64,000 bases of DNA from an uncultured Clostridia bacterium (lineage in GTDB: Bacteria; Bacillota; Clostridia; Oscillospirales; Ruminococcaceae): positions 1 through 64,000 of the forward strand of contig CANQCK010000003.1 in NCBI GenBank assembly GCA_947589185.1, given 5' to 3'. Positions within the stretch are counted from its first letter, which is position 1. Each line of letters starts with the position of its first letter. The translations under genes and the position numbers were made by a program. Positions 1 through 8,083 of the stretch are shown one piece after another. The notes under the pieces are model-generated. The model was given only the letters and a program-made list of their open reading frames with translations. It had not been told where the DNA came from and made no database searches.

Positions 1-149
1 GCAGTTTTTTATTTTTTCCTAAGTGGTCTCTGCTTCCCACTTACTTGAGTATTCTCTCTCAAGAATTACAGGTACTTTTTTTGTCTTCGTGTTCCATTGT
101 TCAATTTTCAAGATGCTATTGTTGTCCGTCTGCTTTCTCGTGCGGCAAC
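1..149 (-). other. rRNA operon leader region
   Basis: Read on the minus strand, this follows a near-consensus promoter. It contains the phrase CTTGAAAATTGAACAATG, which resembles leader and spacer sequences seen just before 16S rRNA genes in Clostridia. Two short hairpins follow: TTGAG/CTCAA near 42-60, and AAGTGG/CCACTT near 20-41. No protein is encoded here. The 16S gene itself would lie beyond the left edge and is not in the window, so the assignment is an inference from the leader pattern. Confidence 0.6.
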
Positions 150-155
150 TTTTAA

Positions 156-184
156 ATAATATCACATTAAAAAGTCTTTGTCAA
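156..184 (-). promoter_or_regulatory. Strong sigma-A promoter (probable rrn promoter)
   Basis: On the minus strand there is a perfect -35 box TTGACA (179-184), a 17-base spacer and a -10 box TATTAT (156-161). Upstream (185-235) is a run of A and T tracts of the kind that act as UP elements. Transcription would start near 149 and leave the window at its left edge. Promoter strength and the downstream leader fit a ribosomal RNA operon. Confidence 0.75.
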
Positions 185-266
185 GCGTTTTTTTAATTTT
201 TTTAAAAAAATTTTTGGAAATAAAAAATAACTAATTTTGTAACTTTTAAATATTATTTAATTCAAA

Positions 267-914
267 CTATGTAATCCATATATCGCCATTCGGCATCCTA
301 TTCATTTGTCTCTCAATTATTTTCTTAATATCGCCGGTATTCCAATCCCTCACAATTACTCGTTCATGGTATTCGGGATTTTCATACCACTCAGAGCAAA
401 ATAAATTATCATTGTCACGAAACATCATAATCTCATTAGCTCTTATTCTAATTTTCTTCTTTTCGGGCCAAATTATATTTAAAAAGCCATCATTCGGCTC
501 ATGAATAAGTGTAATTGGCGATGGTTTAAGCATTAGATTATAGCAATTTTCAACATCACTAAGCGGTAAATCTGCCAAATTGCTTTTTAACCTGTTCTTT
601 GCATTATACGAAACAATTTGTATTCGCTTATTATTGAAATCTACTATAAGAAAATACAACAATTCATTAAAATATATTGGAGCATCAACATATACATTCT
701 CTTTTAACTCAAACGGACGATGTACTTCTCCATCTGGATAATGGATTAAAATACAGTTCATACCTTCAAAATTCTTTCCGCAGTTAACAACTCTCTCTGC
801 ATCATAAAAATCGTAAGTTGAATATGAAGGAAGCTTACTATAATACCATTCATTTGTTCCTTCAATGTTCTCAGGATATACATCATTTAATCCTTTTATA
901 TTTATAAACTTCAT
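267..914 (-). CDS. Hypothetical protein, 215 aa
   Basis: I do not recognise this protein. It is soluble-looking, with no signal peptide or membrane segment, and is rich in aromatic residues and short beta-strand-like stretches (for example around residues 75-100 and 130-160). The product ends with a PNGDIWIT tail. Translation is well supported by GGAGG four bases before the ATG. It is the last gene before the rRNA promoter and lies 163 bases downstream of the DUF4364 gene, from which it is separated by two copies of an intergenic repeat. Its base composition is more AT-rich than the aro genes, which suggests an accessory or recently acquired gene. Confidence 0.6.
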   Translation of the reverse strand: MKFINIKGLNDVYPENIEGTNEWYYSKLPSYSTYDFYDAERVVNCGKNFEGMNCILIHYPDGEVHRPFELKENVYVDAPIYFNELLYFLIVDFNNKRIQIVSYNAKNRLKSNLADLPLSDVENCYNLMLKPSPITLIHEPNDGFLNIIWPEKKKIRIRANEIMMFRDNDNLFCSEWYENPEYHERVIVRDWNTGDIKKIIERQMNRMPNGDIWIT

Positions 915-928
915 TTATCCTCCAAATT

Positions 929-1077
929 CATTTTACAAACTTTCAAAGACAGCAAAACCTGCGGCGGCTCGCCAATCATTATAGTTTTCATTTCATCAAA
1001 GTAACGCCTACCGTTGTGCATATTATTCACATTATACAAACTGCCCAAAGGCAGCAGAGCCTGCGGCGGCTCGCCGC
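929..1077 (-). repeat. Two copies of a GC-rich intergenic repeat
   Basis: Two head-to-tail copies of a repeat whose core on the minus strand is GGCGAGCCGCCG followed by a CTTTGG-type box, an AT-rich stretch and then ACAACGG. The upstream copy (about 1006-1077) begins directly after the TAG stop of the DUF4364 gene; the second core is at about 929-974. Related copies lie at 5250-5490, 13685-13755 and, degenerate, 31408-31470. The core can fold through its GGCG/CGCC and AGGC/GCCT arms. Confidence 0.75.
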
Positions 1078-1662
1078 CTAATAGCCTGTTAAATCAGGCG
1101 TATACTCCTCGTTTTCTATAACAAAATCCAGAATCTTTCCATAAAATGCACTTGGATTAAGCATTACCTTCTTTTTTATATACTCAGCCTGAGTAAGGTC
1201 GGGAGCAAATAAAGTCAAATCCATCAGGTTCGCTCCGCTGTCCTGACAGAGAAAATGTACCTCCGCACCCTTTTCAACCTCTTTGACTTCTGCAATAATA
1301 TTGCTGTCCTTTAATTTTGCAAAAAACTTCAGCCCCGACGAAATGATCTTATCCCTAAAGCTCTTTGGAACGATCCCCTTAAATTCGTTCGCCGCCTCAT
1401 AAGCCTCCTGCGACAAAACGTAGTAGTTGATTTCATCAACCGCTTCAAGCCTCATCATCTTATCTCTTAGCATTTCCTCGACCGTTTCAGCATAGGTAAA
1501 ATAATTTACTATACCGTCAGAAGTCGCTATCTCGGCAAGCTGATTAGGCGTGATAGGTCTGTTTATCTGACGTAAGAAATAACATATCAAAATCTTTATT
1601 GCATACTTGTCCTGAAGATTCATCATATTAGGCTGAAGATATTTTTCAAAATTCTTATCCAT
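1078..1662 (-). CDS. DUF4364 family protein
   Basis: A 194-residue cytosolic protein resembling the DUF4364 family of Clostridia. The N-terminal part (about 20-90) reads as a winged helix (KILICYFLRQINRPITPNQLAEIA, here only partly quoted as KILICYFLRQ...PNQLAEIA), followed by an alpha/beta C-terminal part. The family has no assigned function; a DNA-binding or regulatory role is only a guess from the winged-helix look. The start is backed by GGTGAT upstream of the ATG. It follows aroC by 43 bases and is probably co-transcribed with the aro genes. Its stop codon abuts a GC-rich intergenic repeat. Confidence 0.7.
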   Translation of the reverse strand: MDKNFEKYLQPNMMNLQDKYAIKILICYFLRQINRPITPNQLAEIATSDGIVNYFTYAETVEEMLRDKMMRLEAVDEINYYVLSQEAYEAANEFKGIVPKSFRDKIISSGLKFFAKLKDSNIIAEVKEVEKGAEVHFLCQDSGANLMDLTLFAPDLTQAEYIKKKVMLNPSAFYGKILDFVIENEEYTPDLTGY

Positions 1663-1705
1663 ATAATCACCATGCCCTTTCTTTAAAAGGCATACCTTTC
1701 ATAGA

Positions 1706-2797
1706 CTAAAAGTTAGGATAGTCGAGCATATGCGAAAGCAATGCAATATTCACTGCCGCTTCAACACACGGAACAGCACGGGGTACAACGCATGGGTCGT
1801 GTCTGCCCTTGATTTTTATAGTCTCGTTTGTCAGAGAACTGTAATCCACCGTTTTCTGCGGCTGTGCAATTGAAGGCGTAGGCTTGAATGCAACTCTCAG
1901 CGTCACCGGCATACCCGAAGAAATACCGCCGAGAATACCTCCGTGATTGTTGCTTCTTGTAACAACGTGACCGTGCTCGTCAACATAAAACTCGTCATTA
2001 TTTTCACTGCCTAGCATCTTAGCACAGTTGAACCCTACTCCGAACTCGATACCCTTAACAGCGGGAATCCCGAAAATCAATGATGCAATGCTGTTTTCCA
2101 GACCCTCAAAGATAGGCGAGCCTATTCCTGCCGGAACATTTATAGAAATACATTCCACAATTCCGCCGACAGAGTCTAAACACTTCCCTGCCTTTTCAAT
2201 GTCTTTTATCATAAGTCTGCCCTGCTTATCGTCAAGAGTTGGAAATTCCTTTTCCCTGATTGACTTGATTTCATCTCTTGAAGTGGTAATAGGGTCGAAT
2301 GATTTATCCTTAATTCCGTGTATTTCTAAAATGTGTGCACCCGTATAAATCCCTCTGCGTTCAAGAATCTGACCTGCAACTGCACCTGCAAAACACAGAG
2401 GTGCAGTAAGCCTGCCCGAAAAATGTCCGCCGCCACGTCCGTCGTTAAATCCGCCGTAGCGAACAGCACCTGTATAATCAGCATGTCCGGGACGTGCAAG
2501 CTTAGACAGGTTAGAATAGTCGTTAGAATGCTGATCTGTGTTCTGAATCAAAGCACATAGGGGCGTTCCCGTTGTTTTATCATTATAAAGCCCAGACATG
2601 ATCTGAGGCATATCCTTCTCACGTCTTTGAGTAGATGTTTTATTTTTCTTCGGAGCTCTCCTTGCCATAAACGACATAAGAGCGTTCATATCGATATGCT
2701 CGCCTGACGGCAGATTATCAAGCACTACGCCGATAGCCGGTCCGTGGCTCTCCCCGAAAATAGATAGATTGATGTTGTGATTCCATACTGAAGCCAT
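1706..2797 (-). CDS. aroC: Chorismate synthase
   Basis: This cytosolic enzyme catalyses the last common step of aromatic amino acid synthesis, converting EPSP to chorismate with reduced FMN. Family signatures are visible: GESHGPAIGVVLDN near the N-terminus, GRGGGHFSGRLTAPL near residue 120, and GRHDPCVVPRAVPCVEA near the C-terminus. At 363 residues it has the normal length. AAGGAGGAC sits just before the ATG. It is the third gene of an aroB-aroA-aroC run on the minus strand, 28 bases after aroA, so the three are very likely one operon. Confidence 0.96.
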   Translation of the reverse strand: MASVWNHNINLSIFGESHGPAIGVVLDNLPSGEHIDMNALMSFMARRAPKKNKTSTQRREKDMPQIMSGLYNDKTTGTPLCALIQNTDQHSNDYSNLSKLARPGHADYTGAVRYGGFNDGRGGGHFSGRLTAPLCFAGAVAGQILERRGIYTGAHILEIHGIKDKSFDPITTSRDEIKSIREKEFPTLDDKQGRLMIKDIEKAGKCLDSVGGIVECISINVPAGIGSPIFEGLENSIASLIFGIPAVKGIEFGVGFNCAKMLGSENNDEFYVDEHGHVVTRSNNHGGILGGISSGMPVTLRVAFKPTPSIAQPQKTVDYSSLTNETIKIKGRHDPCVVPRAVPCVEAAVNIALLSHMLDYPNF

Positions 2798-2825
2798 TTT
2801 TTGTCCTCCTTAATTTTTACACATT

Positions 2826-4073
2826 CTAGTCTATTGCCTCAACAGCTCCTCCTAGAGATTTAATAACCTCAAAAAAGTCAGGATAAGATTTTCTTACACA
2901 TTCCGCACCTTTTATTATAAGTCCGCCTTTGCATTTAACCGACGCTACAGTCATAGCCATTGGTATTCTGTGGTCGTTACAAGAGTCGATCTCACCGCCT
3001 GTCAAATAATCAACCCCTGTGATTTCAAGCCCCTCTTTTAATTCTTTGACCTTTCCGCCGACTGCATTTAAAGCATTTGATATAGCCGACAAGCGGTCGC
3101 TTTCTTTAATTCTCAGCCTTGCGGCATTTCTTATGTACGACACCCCTTTGCAAAAACTGCCCAAAACTGCCAGAACGGGTACAAGGTCGGGTATGTCCGA
3201 ACAATCGATGTCAAAGGACTTGAGTTCATTTTTATCTGAATTATACACTATTTGATTGCATATTTCAATAATCTTTTTGTCGCCTTGAAAACTATTTTCA
3301 TTTAATCCCTCGATATTTATGTCACAGCCCAGACTGTTCGCAACACAGAAAAATGCCGCTTGCGAATAGTCTCCCTCGACCGCCTCATTATGAGGTTTAA
3401 GAGCCTCCACGCCCCTGACTGTATAACCGTTCGGAATTTCCCTAATCTTTGCACCGAATTTATTTAAACAGTCAATAGTTATATCAACATACGGTCTTGA
3501 CTCAAGATGTGATGTTAAAATTATTTTGCTTTCACCCTCTGCAACAGACAAAGCCAGCAAAAGCCCTGTTATAAACTGCGAGGATATATCTCCTGCAATT
3601 TTGTATTCTCCTGCTTTCAGCTTTCCCGAAACAGAAAACGGCATAGTGTTGTTATAATCAAACTCGACCCCGTTTTTGTTCATCTCGGTAAGATAAGGCG
3701 TAATAGGTCTCTGCGGAAGCCTTCCCCTGCCAAAAAAAGTTGTATTAACACCAAGAACAGATGCAACAGGTATCAGAAATCTCAGCGTCGAGCCTGACTC
3801 GTTACAGTCTATCACGGCATTTTCAACAGGCTTTGTAATTCCTTTAACGTTTACTGTATATAAGCCGTTTCCGTCCTCTAATGAGGTTATTTCCGCTCCT
3901 AACGCTTTCATCGCCTCGATAGTTGCTATAATATCCTTCGACATATAAATATTAGATATAACGCTTTCTCCGTCAGCAAGACCCGCTGCGATTATCAGCC
4001 TGTGTGCAATACTCTTTGACGGAGGTATTCTTACGTTACCCTTTAAAATTGACGGTGTGATTTTTATATCCAT
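2826..4073 (-). CDS. aroA: 3-phosphoshikimate 1-carboxyvinyltransferase (EPSP synthase)
   Basis: This enzyme joins phosphoenolpyruvate to shikimate 3-phosphate to give EPSP. The 415-residue chain carries the expected two-domain signatures: KSIAHRLIIAAGLADG (substrate-binding Lys and Arg, residues about 19-35), NESGSTLRFLIPVA (about 90-104), GDISSQFITGLLLAL (about 160), RIKESDRLSAI (about 320) and CNDHRIPMAM (about 363). The SGSTLR loop replaces the NAGTAMR form of class I enzymes, which fits Clostridia. AAGGGG precedes the ATG. It sits between aroB and aroC, with 24 and 28 base gaps. Confidence 0.95.
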   Translation of the reverse strand: MDIKITPSILKGNVRIPPSKSIAHRLIIAAGLADGESVISNIYMSKDIIATIEAMKALGAEITSLEDGNGLYTVNVKGITKPVENAVIDCNESGSTLRFLIPVASVLGVNTTFFGRGRLPQRPITPYLTEMNKNGVEFDYNNTMPFSVSGKLKAGEYKIAGDISSQFITGLLLALSVAEGESKIILTSHLESRPYVDITIDCLNKFGAKIREIPNGYTVRGVEALKPHNEAVEGDYSQAAFFCVANSLGCDINIEGLNENSFQGDKKIIEICNQIVYNSDKNELKSFDIDCSDIPDLVPVLAVLGSFCKGVSYIRNAARLRIKESDRLSAISNALNAVGGKVKELKEGLEITGVDYLTGGEIDSCNDHRIPMAMTVASVKCKGGLIIKGAECVRKSYPDFFEVIKSLGGAVEAID

Positions 4074-4097
4074 TATAATTCCCCTTTGAATTGCAGA

Positions 4098-5210
4098 TCA
4101 CATACTATAAATTATTTTTGCTATATCTTTTTCAGCGATCTCCTTAGCAAAATTACCATCGCTGAACTCTTTTATATTACCGATACCGTCCTGTACAACA
4201 AATCTCAGCTTGCCGTCCCTTACCTTTTTATCGGTGTAGAGTTTTTTAACAAGCTCGCTCTTATCAATGTAATCAGGAATAGTAACCGGCAGTCCTGCTC
4301 TTTCAAGTAAACTAATAACTCTGCTTTCGTCGTCATCACTTGCAAGACCCAGAGACTTTGCCAATTTCACTTCAGCAACCAGACCGATAGATACAGCCTC
4401 TCCGTGAAGAAGTCTGTAATCGCTTACAGTTTCAATAGCCCGACCTACCGTATGCCCAAGATTGAGAATTTCTCTAAGACCCGTTTCAAGCTCGTCTTTC
4501 ATAACTACCTGATACTTGATTTCACAGTTTTTTTCTGCAATATGCTCGCAGACTTCGGTGTTACAATCAAATACCTTTTCTATATTCCCTTCTAAATAAC
4601 AGAAGAATTCATTATCTGCTAAAACAGCGTGCTTAATAGTTTCAGCCAGACCGCTTGAAAGCTCTCTTTTAGGGAGAGTTTTCCATGCGTCTATATCTAT
4701 GTAGATTCTCTCGGGCTGGTTGAAAAGACCGATAAGATTTGTAGCAAGAGGAGTGTCAACAGCAGTCTTACCGCCAACAGATGCGTCTGCCGCAGACAAA
4801 AGAGTTGTAGCGTAATTTATAAAAGGTACCCCTCTGCCGAAAGTGCCTGCGATAAAACCTGCAAGATCGGTAACAACTCCTCCGCCGACCGCTATTACAC
4901 AACAGTCTCTGCGGTAACCAAGTCTCAGCATCTCGTCCTCAATTTTTGCCTTAGTCTCACGAGTTTTCGATTTTTCCCCCGCAGGAAGAACAAACAAATC
5001 AGCTTTCAAACCTACCGCTTTAAGGCTCTCTAAAACAGTATCTGCATATAGACCTTTTACATTGCTGTCAGTAACGACCGCATATCTTTTAGCAGTCGGC
5101 ACAAGTCCGTTTTTTAAATCTCTAATAAGTGTTTCAACAAGACTGTGTCCGATTTCTATATAGTACGAATCGTCAACTACCTTTTTAAGCTCAACATAAA
5201 ACTTTTTCAT
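4098..5210 (-). CDS. aroB: 3-dehydroquinate synthase
   Basis: This NAD- and metal-dependent enzyme converts DAHP to 3-dehydroquinate, the second step of the shikimate pathway. The 370-residue product shows GGGVVTDLAGFIAGTFGRG, then YATTLLSAADASVGGKTAVD (substrate-binding region, about 125-150), NLIGLFNQPE, and the metal ligands in LNLGHTVGRAIE and LLHGEAVSIGL. AGAGGAAAT precedes the ATG. It is the first gene of the aroB-aroA-aroC operon. Its 5' flank is a threefold intergenic repeat that separates it from pcrA. Confidence 0.95.
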   Translation of the reverse strand: MKKFYVELKKVVDDSYYIEIGHSLVETLIRDLKNGLVPTAKRYAVVTDSNVKGLYADTVLESLKAVGLKADLFVLPAGEKSKTRETKAKIEDEMLRLGYRRDCCVIAVGGGVVTDLAGFIAGTFGRGVPFINYATTLLSAADASVGGKTAVDTPLATNLIGLFNQPERIYIDIDAWKTLPKRELSSGLAETIKHAVLADNEFFCYLEGNIEKVFDCNTEVCEHIAEKNCEIKYQVVMKDELETGLREILNLGHTVGRAIETVSDYRLLHGEAVSIGLVAEVKLAKSLGLASDDDESRVISLLERAGLPVTIPDYIDKSELVKKLYTDKKVRDGKLRFVVQDGIGNIKEFSDGNFAKEIAEKDIAKIIYSM

Positions 5211-5249
5211 AATGGTATTTCCTCTTTTATTCTAAAATAAATAAAGTAA

Positions 5250-5490
5250 CTTCCCAAAGGCGGAAGTGCCTCCAGCGGCTCGCCAACAACAACTTTTTCC
5301 TCGCTTGCAGATGAAAACCCGCCGTTGTTCAAATTATAACATTTACCAAATTTTCCAAAGGCGGCAATGCCTCCGGCGGCTCGCTAATAACAGCTTTTTA
5401 TACTTGCTAGTAAATGAAAACCCGCCGTTGTACAAATTATTACATTTATCAGACTTCCCAAAGGCGGCAATGCCTCCGGCGGCTCGCCGG
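5250..5490 (-). repeat. Threefold tandem copy of the GC-rich intergenic repeat
   Basis: Three copies of a unit of about 102 bases fill the gap between pcrA and aroB. The cores are at 5250-5284, 5351-5384 and 5454-5490; on the minus strand each reads GGCGAGCCGC(C/T)GGAGGCA followed by CCGCCTTTGG. Between cores the sequence is also conserved: an AT-rich stretch, then ACAACGGCGGGTTTTCAT and GCAAG. The first copy starts immediately after the TAG stop of pcrA. Chance reading frames cross it but none looks like a real gene. Confidence 0.85.
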
Positions 5491-7851
5491 CTACAGTTTT
5501 TTTAACCTTGCAAAATTCGCCATAATTTTCTTCGTGCCTTTTGTGTCAAAAGCAACTTCAAGCATTGTGTCGTTTGCCATTCTTTTAGCGGCAAGAACGG
5601 TTCCCTCGCCGAAAATGTTATGCAAAACCCTGTTTCCCACCTCAAAATTCTGGTCGGAAGCTGTTTTGGTTTCGGCTCTCTTTTTGAAAGCAAGCTGCTT
5701 TTGAAGCGACATACCTGAATCAAATTTCACATCGCTGTACTCGCGTTCAAAATCCGGCTGCTGAATTAAGCCCTCGCTCTCCTCATTAAGAAGCTCTTCA
5801 GGAAGTTCTTTAAGAAAACGGGATTTTCTGTTTCGGTTTGTCATACCGAACAGCATTCTCTGATTGCTGTAAGTAAGATAAAGTTCTCTTTTTGCCCTTG
5901 TTATTGCAACATAAGCTAAACGGCGTTCCTCTTCAATTTCCGCATCGCTCTCCATACTTCTTTGCGACGGGAATATGTTTTCCTCCATTCCTACAACGAA
6001 AACTGTCGGGAATTCAAGTCCCTTAGATGAGTGCATTGTCATCATAACAACATAATCGCCGTCCTGGTCTAAGTTGTCAACATCGGTAAAGAGCGATATT
6101 TCCTCAAGAAAGCCTGACAAACTGGGTTCTTCCGCCTCCTCGGAGTATTTTATCATTGTAGATTTCAACTCCTCGATATTCTCAAGACGCATTTCGCCCT
6201 CATCGCCCTGTGACTTCAGAAAAGCGCGATAACCCGATACCTCCAGGAGCTCGTCTAAAAGCTCATCTAAAGAAACTATCTGAGAATCCTCCGCAAGCTG
6301 TTCAAACATCTGTGCCAACGGCATTAAAATATTTGCCTTTCTTGCAAGAGGAAGCAAGCTATCACTTTCTTTCATAACCTCAATCGGAGAAATTCCGAGA
6401 TCTGAAACTATCTGCTCTAAAGCCGTAACTGTTGCGTTTCCGATAGAACGCTTAGGTTCATTGATAATTCTTCTTAACCTTAGAATATCATTTTGATTAT
6501 TTACAACCGCCAGATATGACAAAATATCCTTTATTTCTTTACGGTCAAAGAACTTCTGACCGCCGATAATCTTGTAGGAAATTCCGCTTTGAACAAACGC
6601 CTGCTCAATAGCGTTAGACTGAGCGTTCATTCGGTAAAGCACTGCGTATTCGTTATACTTTCTGCCCTCTTTTATCCCGGAAAGAATAGTATCGGCAACA
6701 TATCTTGCTTCATTTCTCTCACTGTTTGCGTTATAAACGTTGACCTTGTCCCCGTCGCCCATTGCCGTCCAGAGATTTTTACCCTTTCTGCCCTTGTTGT
6801 GCTTAATAAGCTCATTTGCACAGGTCAGAATATTCTGCGTAGAACGGTAATTCTGTTCAAGCCTTATAACCGTACAATCGTCAAACTGATTTTCAAAGGA
6901 GAGAATATTCTCAATAGTCGCTCCCCTGAATTTATAAATGCTCTGGTCATCATCGCCGACAACGCAAAGATTCTTATATTTCATCGAAAGCATTGACACA
7001 AGACGGTACTGTACCATATTCGTATCCTGATATTCGTCAACAAGAATGTATTTATATAAATTCTGATAGTGATCCAAAACATCAGGATTTTCTTCAAAAA
7101 GCCTTACCGTATGACAGATGATGTCGTCAAAATCCATAGCGTTTGAGGTCATCAGCTTATGCTGATAAAGCTTATACAGCTTTGCAATAATCGATTTTCG
7201 GTAATCTGTCTGATTCTGGTTTTCATATTCTGAAGGAGTTATCATCATATCCTTCTGCCGTGAGATCTCAGATAAAACCATTCTTGGCGGAAACATCTTA
7301 TCAGAAATATCAAGTTCCTGCAAACACGATTTCATAACTCTCTGGGAATCGTCGCTGTCGTAAATATTAAAGCTGTTAGTAAAACCTATCCTTTCACACT
7401 CGCGTCTTAGAATTCTAACGCAGGCTGAATGAAATGTAGCCGCAGTAAGACCGTCTCCCGCATCGCCTAGCATATTTGCAATACGTTCCTTTAATTCCCC
7501 TGCCGCCTTGTTTGTAAATGTAATAGCTAGTATATTCCACGGGTTTATAGTGCTTACGGCAACTATATCCTTTAATCTTTGACTGTCGGTTTCTAAACCC
7601 TCTGCATAATTTTTTAAAAACTGAGCTTCTTTTTCAGTGAACAACACTTCGTCACTGTTATATGCGTTTCCAAAATAAATCATATTTGCTATGCGATTGA
7701 CTAAAACAGTAGTCTTTCCGCTTCCTGCTCCTGCCAATATCAAAACCGGACCTTTAATTTTGAAAATTGCCTTTCTCTGTTCGGGATTCATCTTCTCGAA
7801 GTATTTTTCCAGAGCTTTTCTTTTTATCTTTATGTAATTCTCATTGCTCAT
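5491..7851 (-). CDS. pcrA: ATP-dependent DNA helicase PcrA/UvrD
   Basis: A superfamily 1A 3'-5' helicase acting in nucleotide excision repair, replication restart and conflict resolution. The 786-residue product has the Q-motif/Walker A LAGAGSGKTTVL, DEYQDTN (Walker B), VVGDDDQSIYKFRGA, QNYRST, TMHSSKGLEFPTVFVVG and AYVAITRAK, and the PcrA-type C-terminal tail with GNRVLHNIFGEGTVLA. I prefer the start at 7851 (MSNENY), preceded by AGGAGG. A longer frame reaches 7920, but its first 23 residues are unlike the family and the AGGAGG lies inside them. The gene is divergent from the permease at 8084. Confidence 0.95.
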   Translation of the reverse strand: MSNENYIKIKRKALEKYFEKMNPEQRKAIFKIKGPVLILAGAGSGKTTVLVNRIANMIYFGNAYNSDEVLFTEKEAQFLKNYAEGLETDSQRLKDIVAVSTINPWNILAITFTNKAAGELKERIANMLGDAGDGLTAATFHSACVRILRRECERIGFTNSFNIYDSDDSQRVMKSCLQELDISDKMFPPRMVLSEISRQKDMMITPSEYENQNQTDYRKSIIAKLYKLYQHKLMTSNAMDFDDIICHTVRLFEENPDVLDHYQNLYKYILVDEYQDTNMVQYRLVSMLSMKYKNLCVVGDDDQSIYKFRGATIENILSFENQFDDCTVIRLEQNYRSTQNILTCANELIKHNKGRKGKNLWTAMGDGDKVNVYNANSERNEARYVADTILSGIKEGRKYNEYAVLYRMNAQSNAIEQAFVQSGISYKIIGGQKFFDRKEIKDILSYLAVVNNQNDILRLRRIINEPKRSIGNATVTALEQIVSDLGISPIEVMKESDSLLPLARKANILMPLAQMFEQLAEDSQIVSLDELLDELLEVSGYRAFLKSQGDEGEMRLENIEELKSTMIKYSEEAEEPSLSGFLEEISLFTDVDNLDQDGDYVVMMTMHSSKGLEFPTVFVVGMEENIFPSQRSMESDAEIEEERRLAYVAITRAKRELYLTYSNQRMLFGMTNRNRKSRFLKELPEELLNEESEGLIQQPDFEREYSDVKFDSGMSLQKQLAFKKRAETKTASDQNFEVGNRVLHNIFGEGTVLAAKRMANDTMLEVAFDTKGTKKIMANFARLKKL

Positions 7852-7928
7852 CGAGCCTGTTAAACCTCCTGAATTTATAAAACATTCTAAGATAAATAAT
7901 ATATAGAAAACAAAAAACAATTAAAAAT

Positions 7929-7957
7929 ATTATAACATAATCTTGGTAATATTAAAA
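7929..7957 (-). promoter_or_regulatory. Candidate pcrA promoter (extended -10)
   Basis: On the minus strand there is a TATAAT box (7929-7934) with the extended motif TGT just upstream and a weak -35 TTTTAA (7952-7957) at 17-base spacing. It lies 78 bases upstream of the preferred pcrA start. Confidence 0.5.
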
Positions 7958-8083
7958 GGCTTTTTTAAAGAAAATGAAAAATTATTTTCAAAAATACTAT
8001 AGATTTTTGAAATATATTAGTGTATAATTTATTAAGAGTAATGTTGGCTGAAATATTCAACATAGGATTGCGGAGGAATTGCA

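Noticed and set aside
5250-5490. Possible CRISPR array
   Set aside because: Only three units, with linkers as conserved as the cores; CRISPR spacers would differ. No cas genes are in the window.
5266-5505. Open frames on the plus strand through the threefold repeat
   Set aside because: They exist because the repeated unit lacks stops in one frame; no binding site and no protein features.
6589-6996. 135-codon plus-strand frame inside pcrA
   Set aside because: Fully antisense to conserved helicase motifs and without a ribosome binding site.
7852-7920. N-terminal extension of PcrA
   Set aside because: The 23 added residues are hydrophobic and unlike the family, and AGGAGG lies within them; the start at 7851 is better.
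8000-8030. Promoter for the AI-2E family permease (TATAAT at 8023)
   Set aside because: A good -10 is present, but I could not find an acceptable -35 or extended -10, so it is not listed as a feature.
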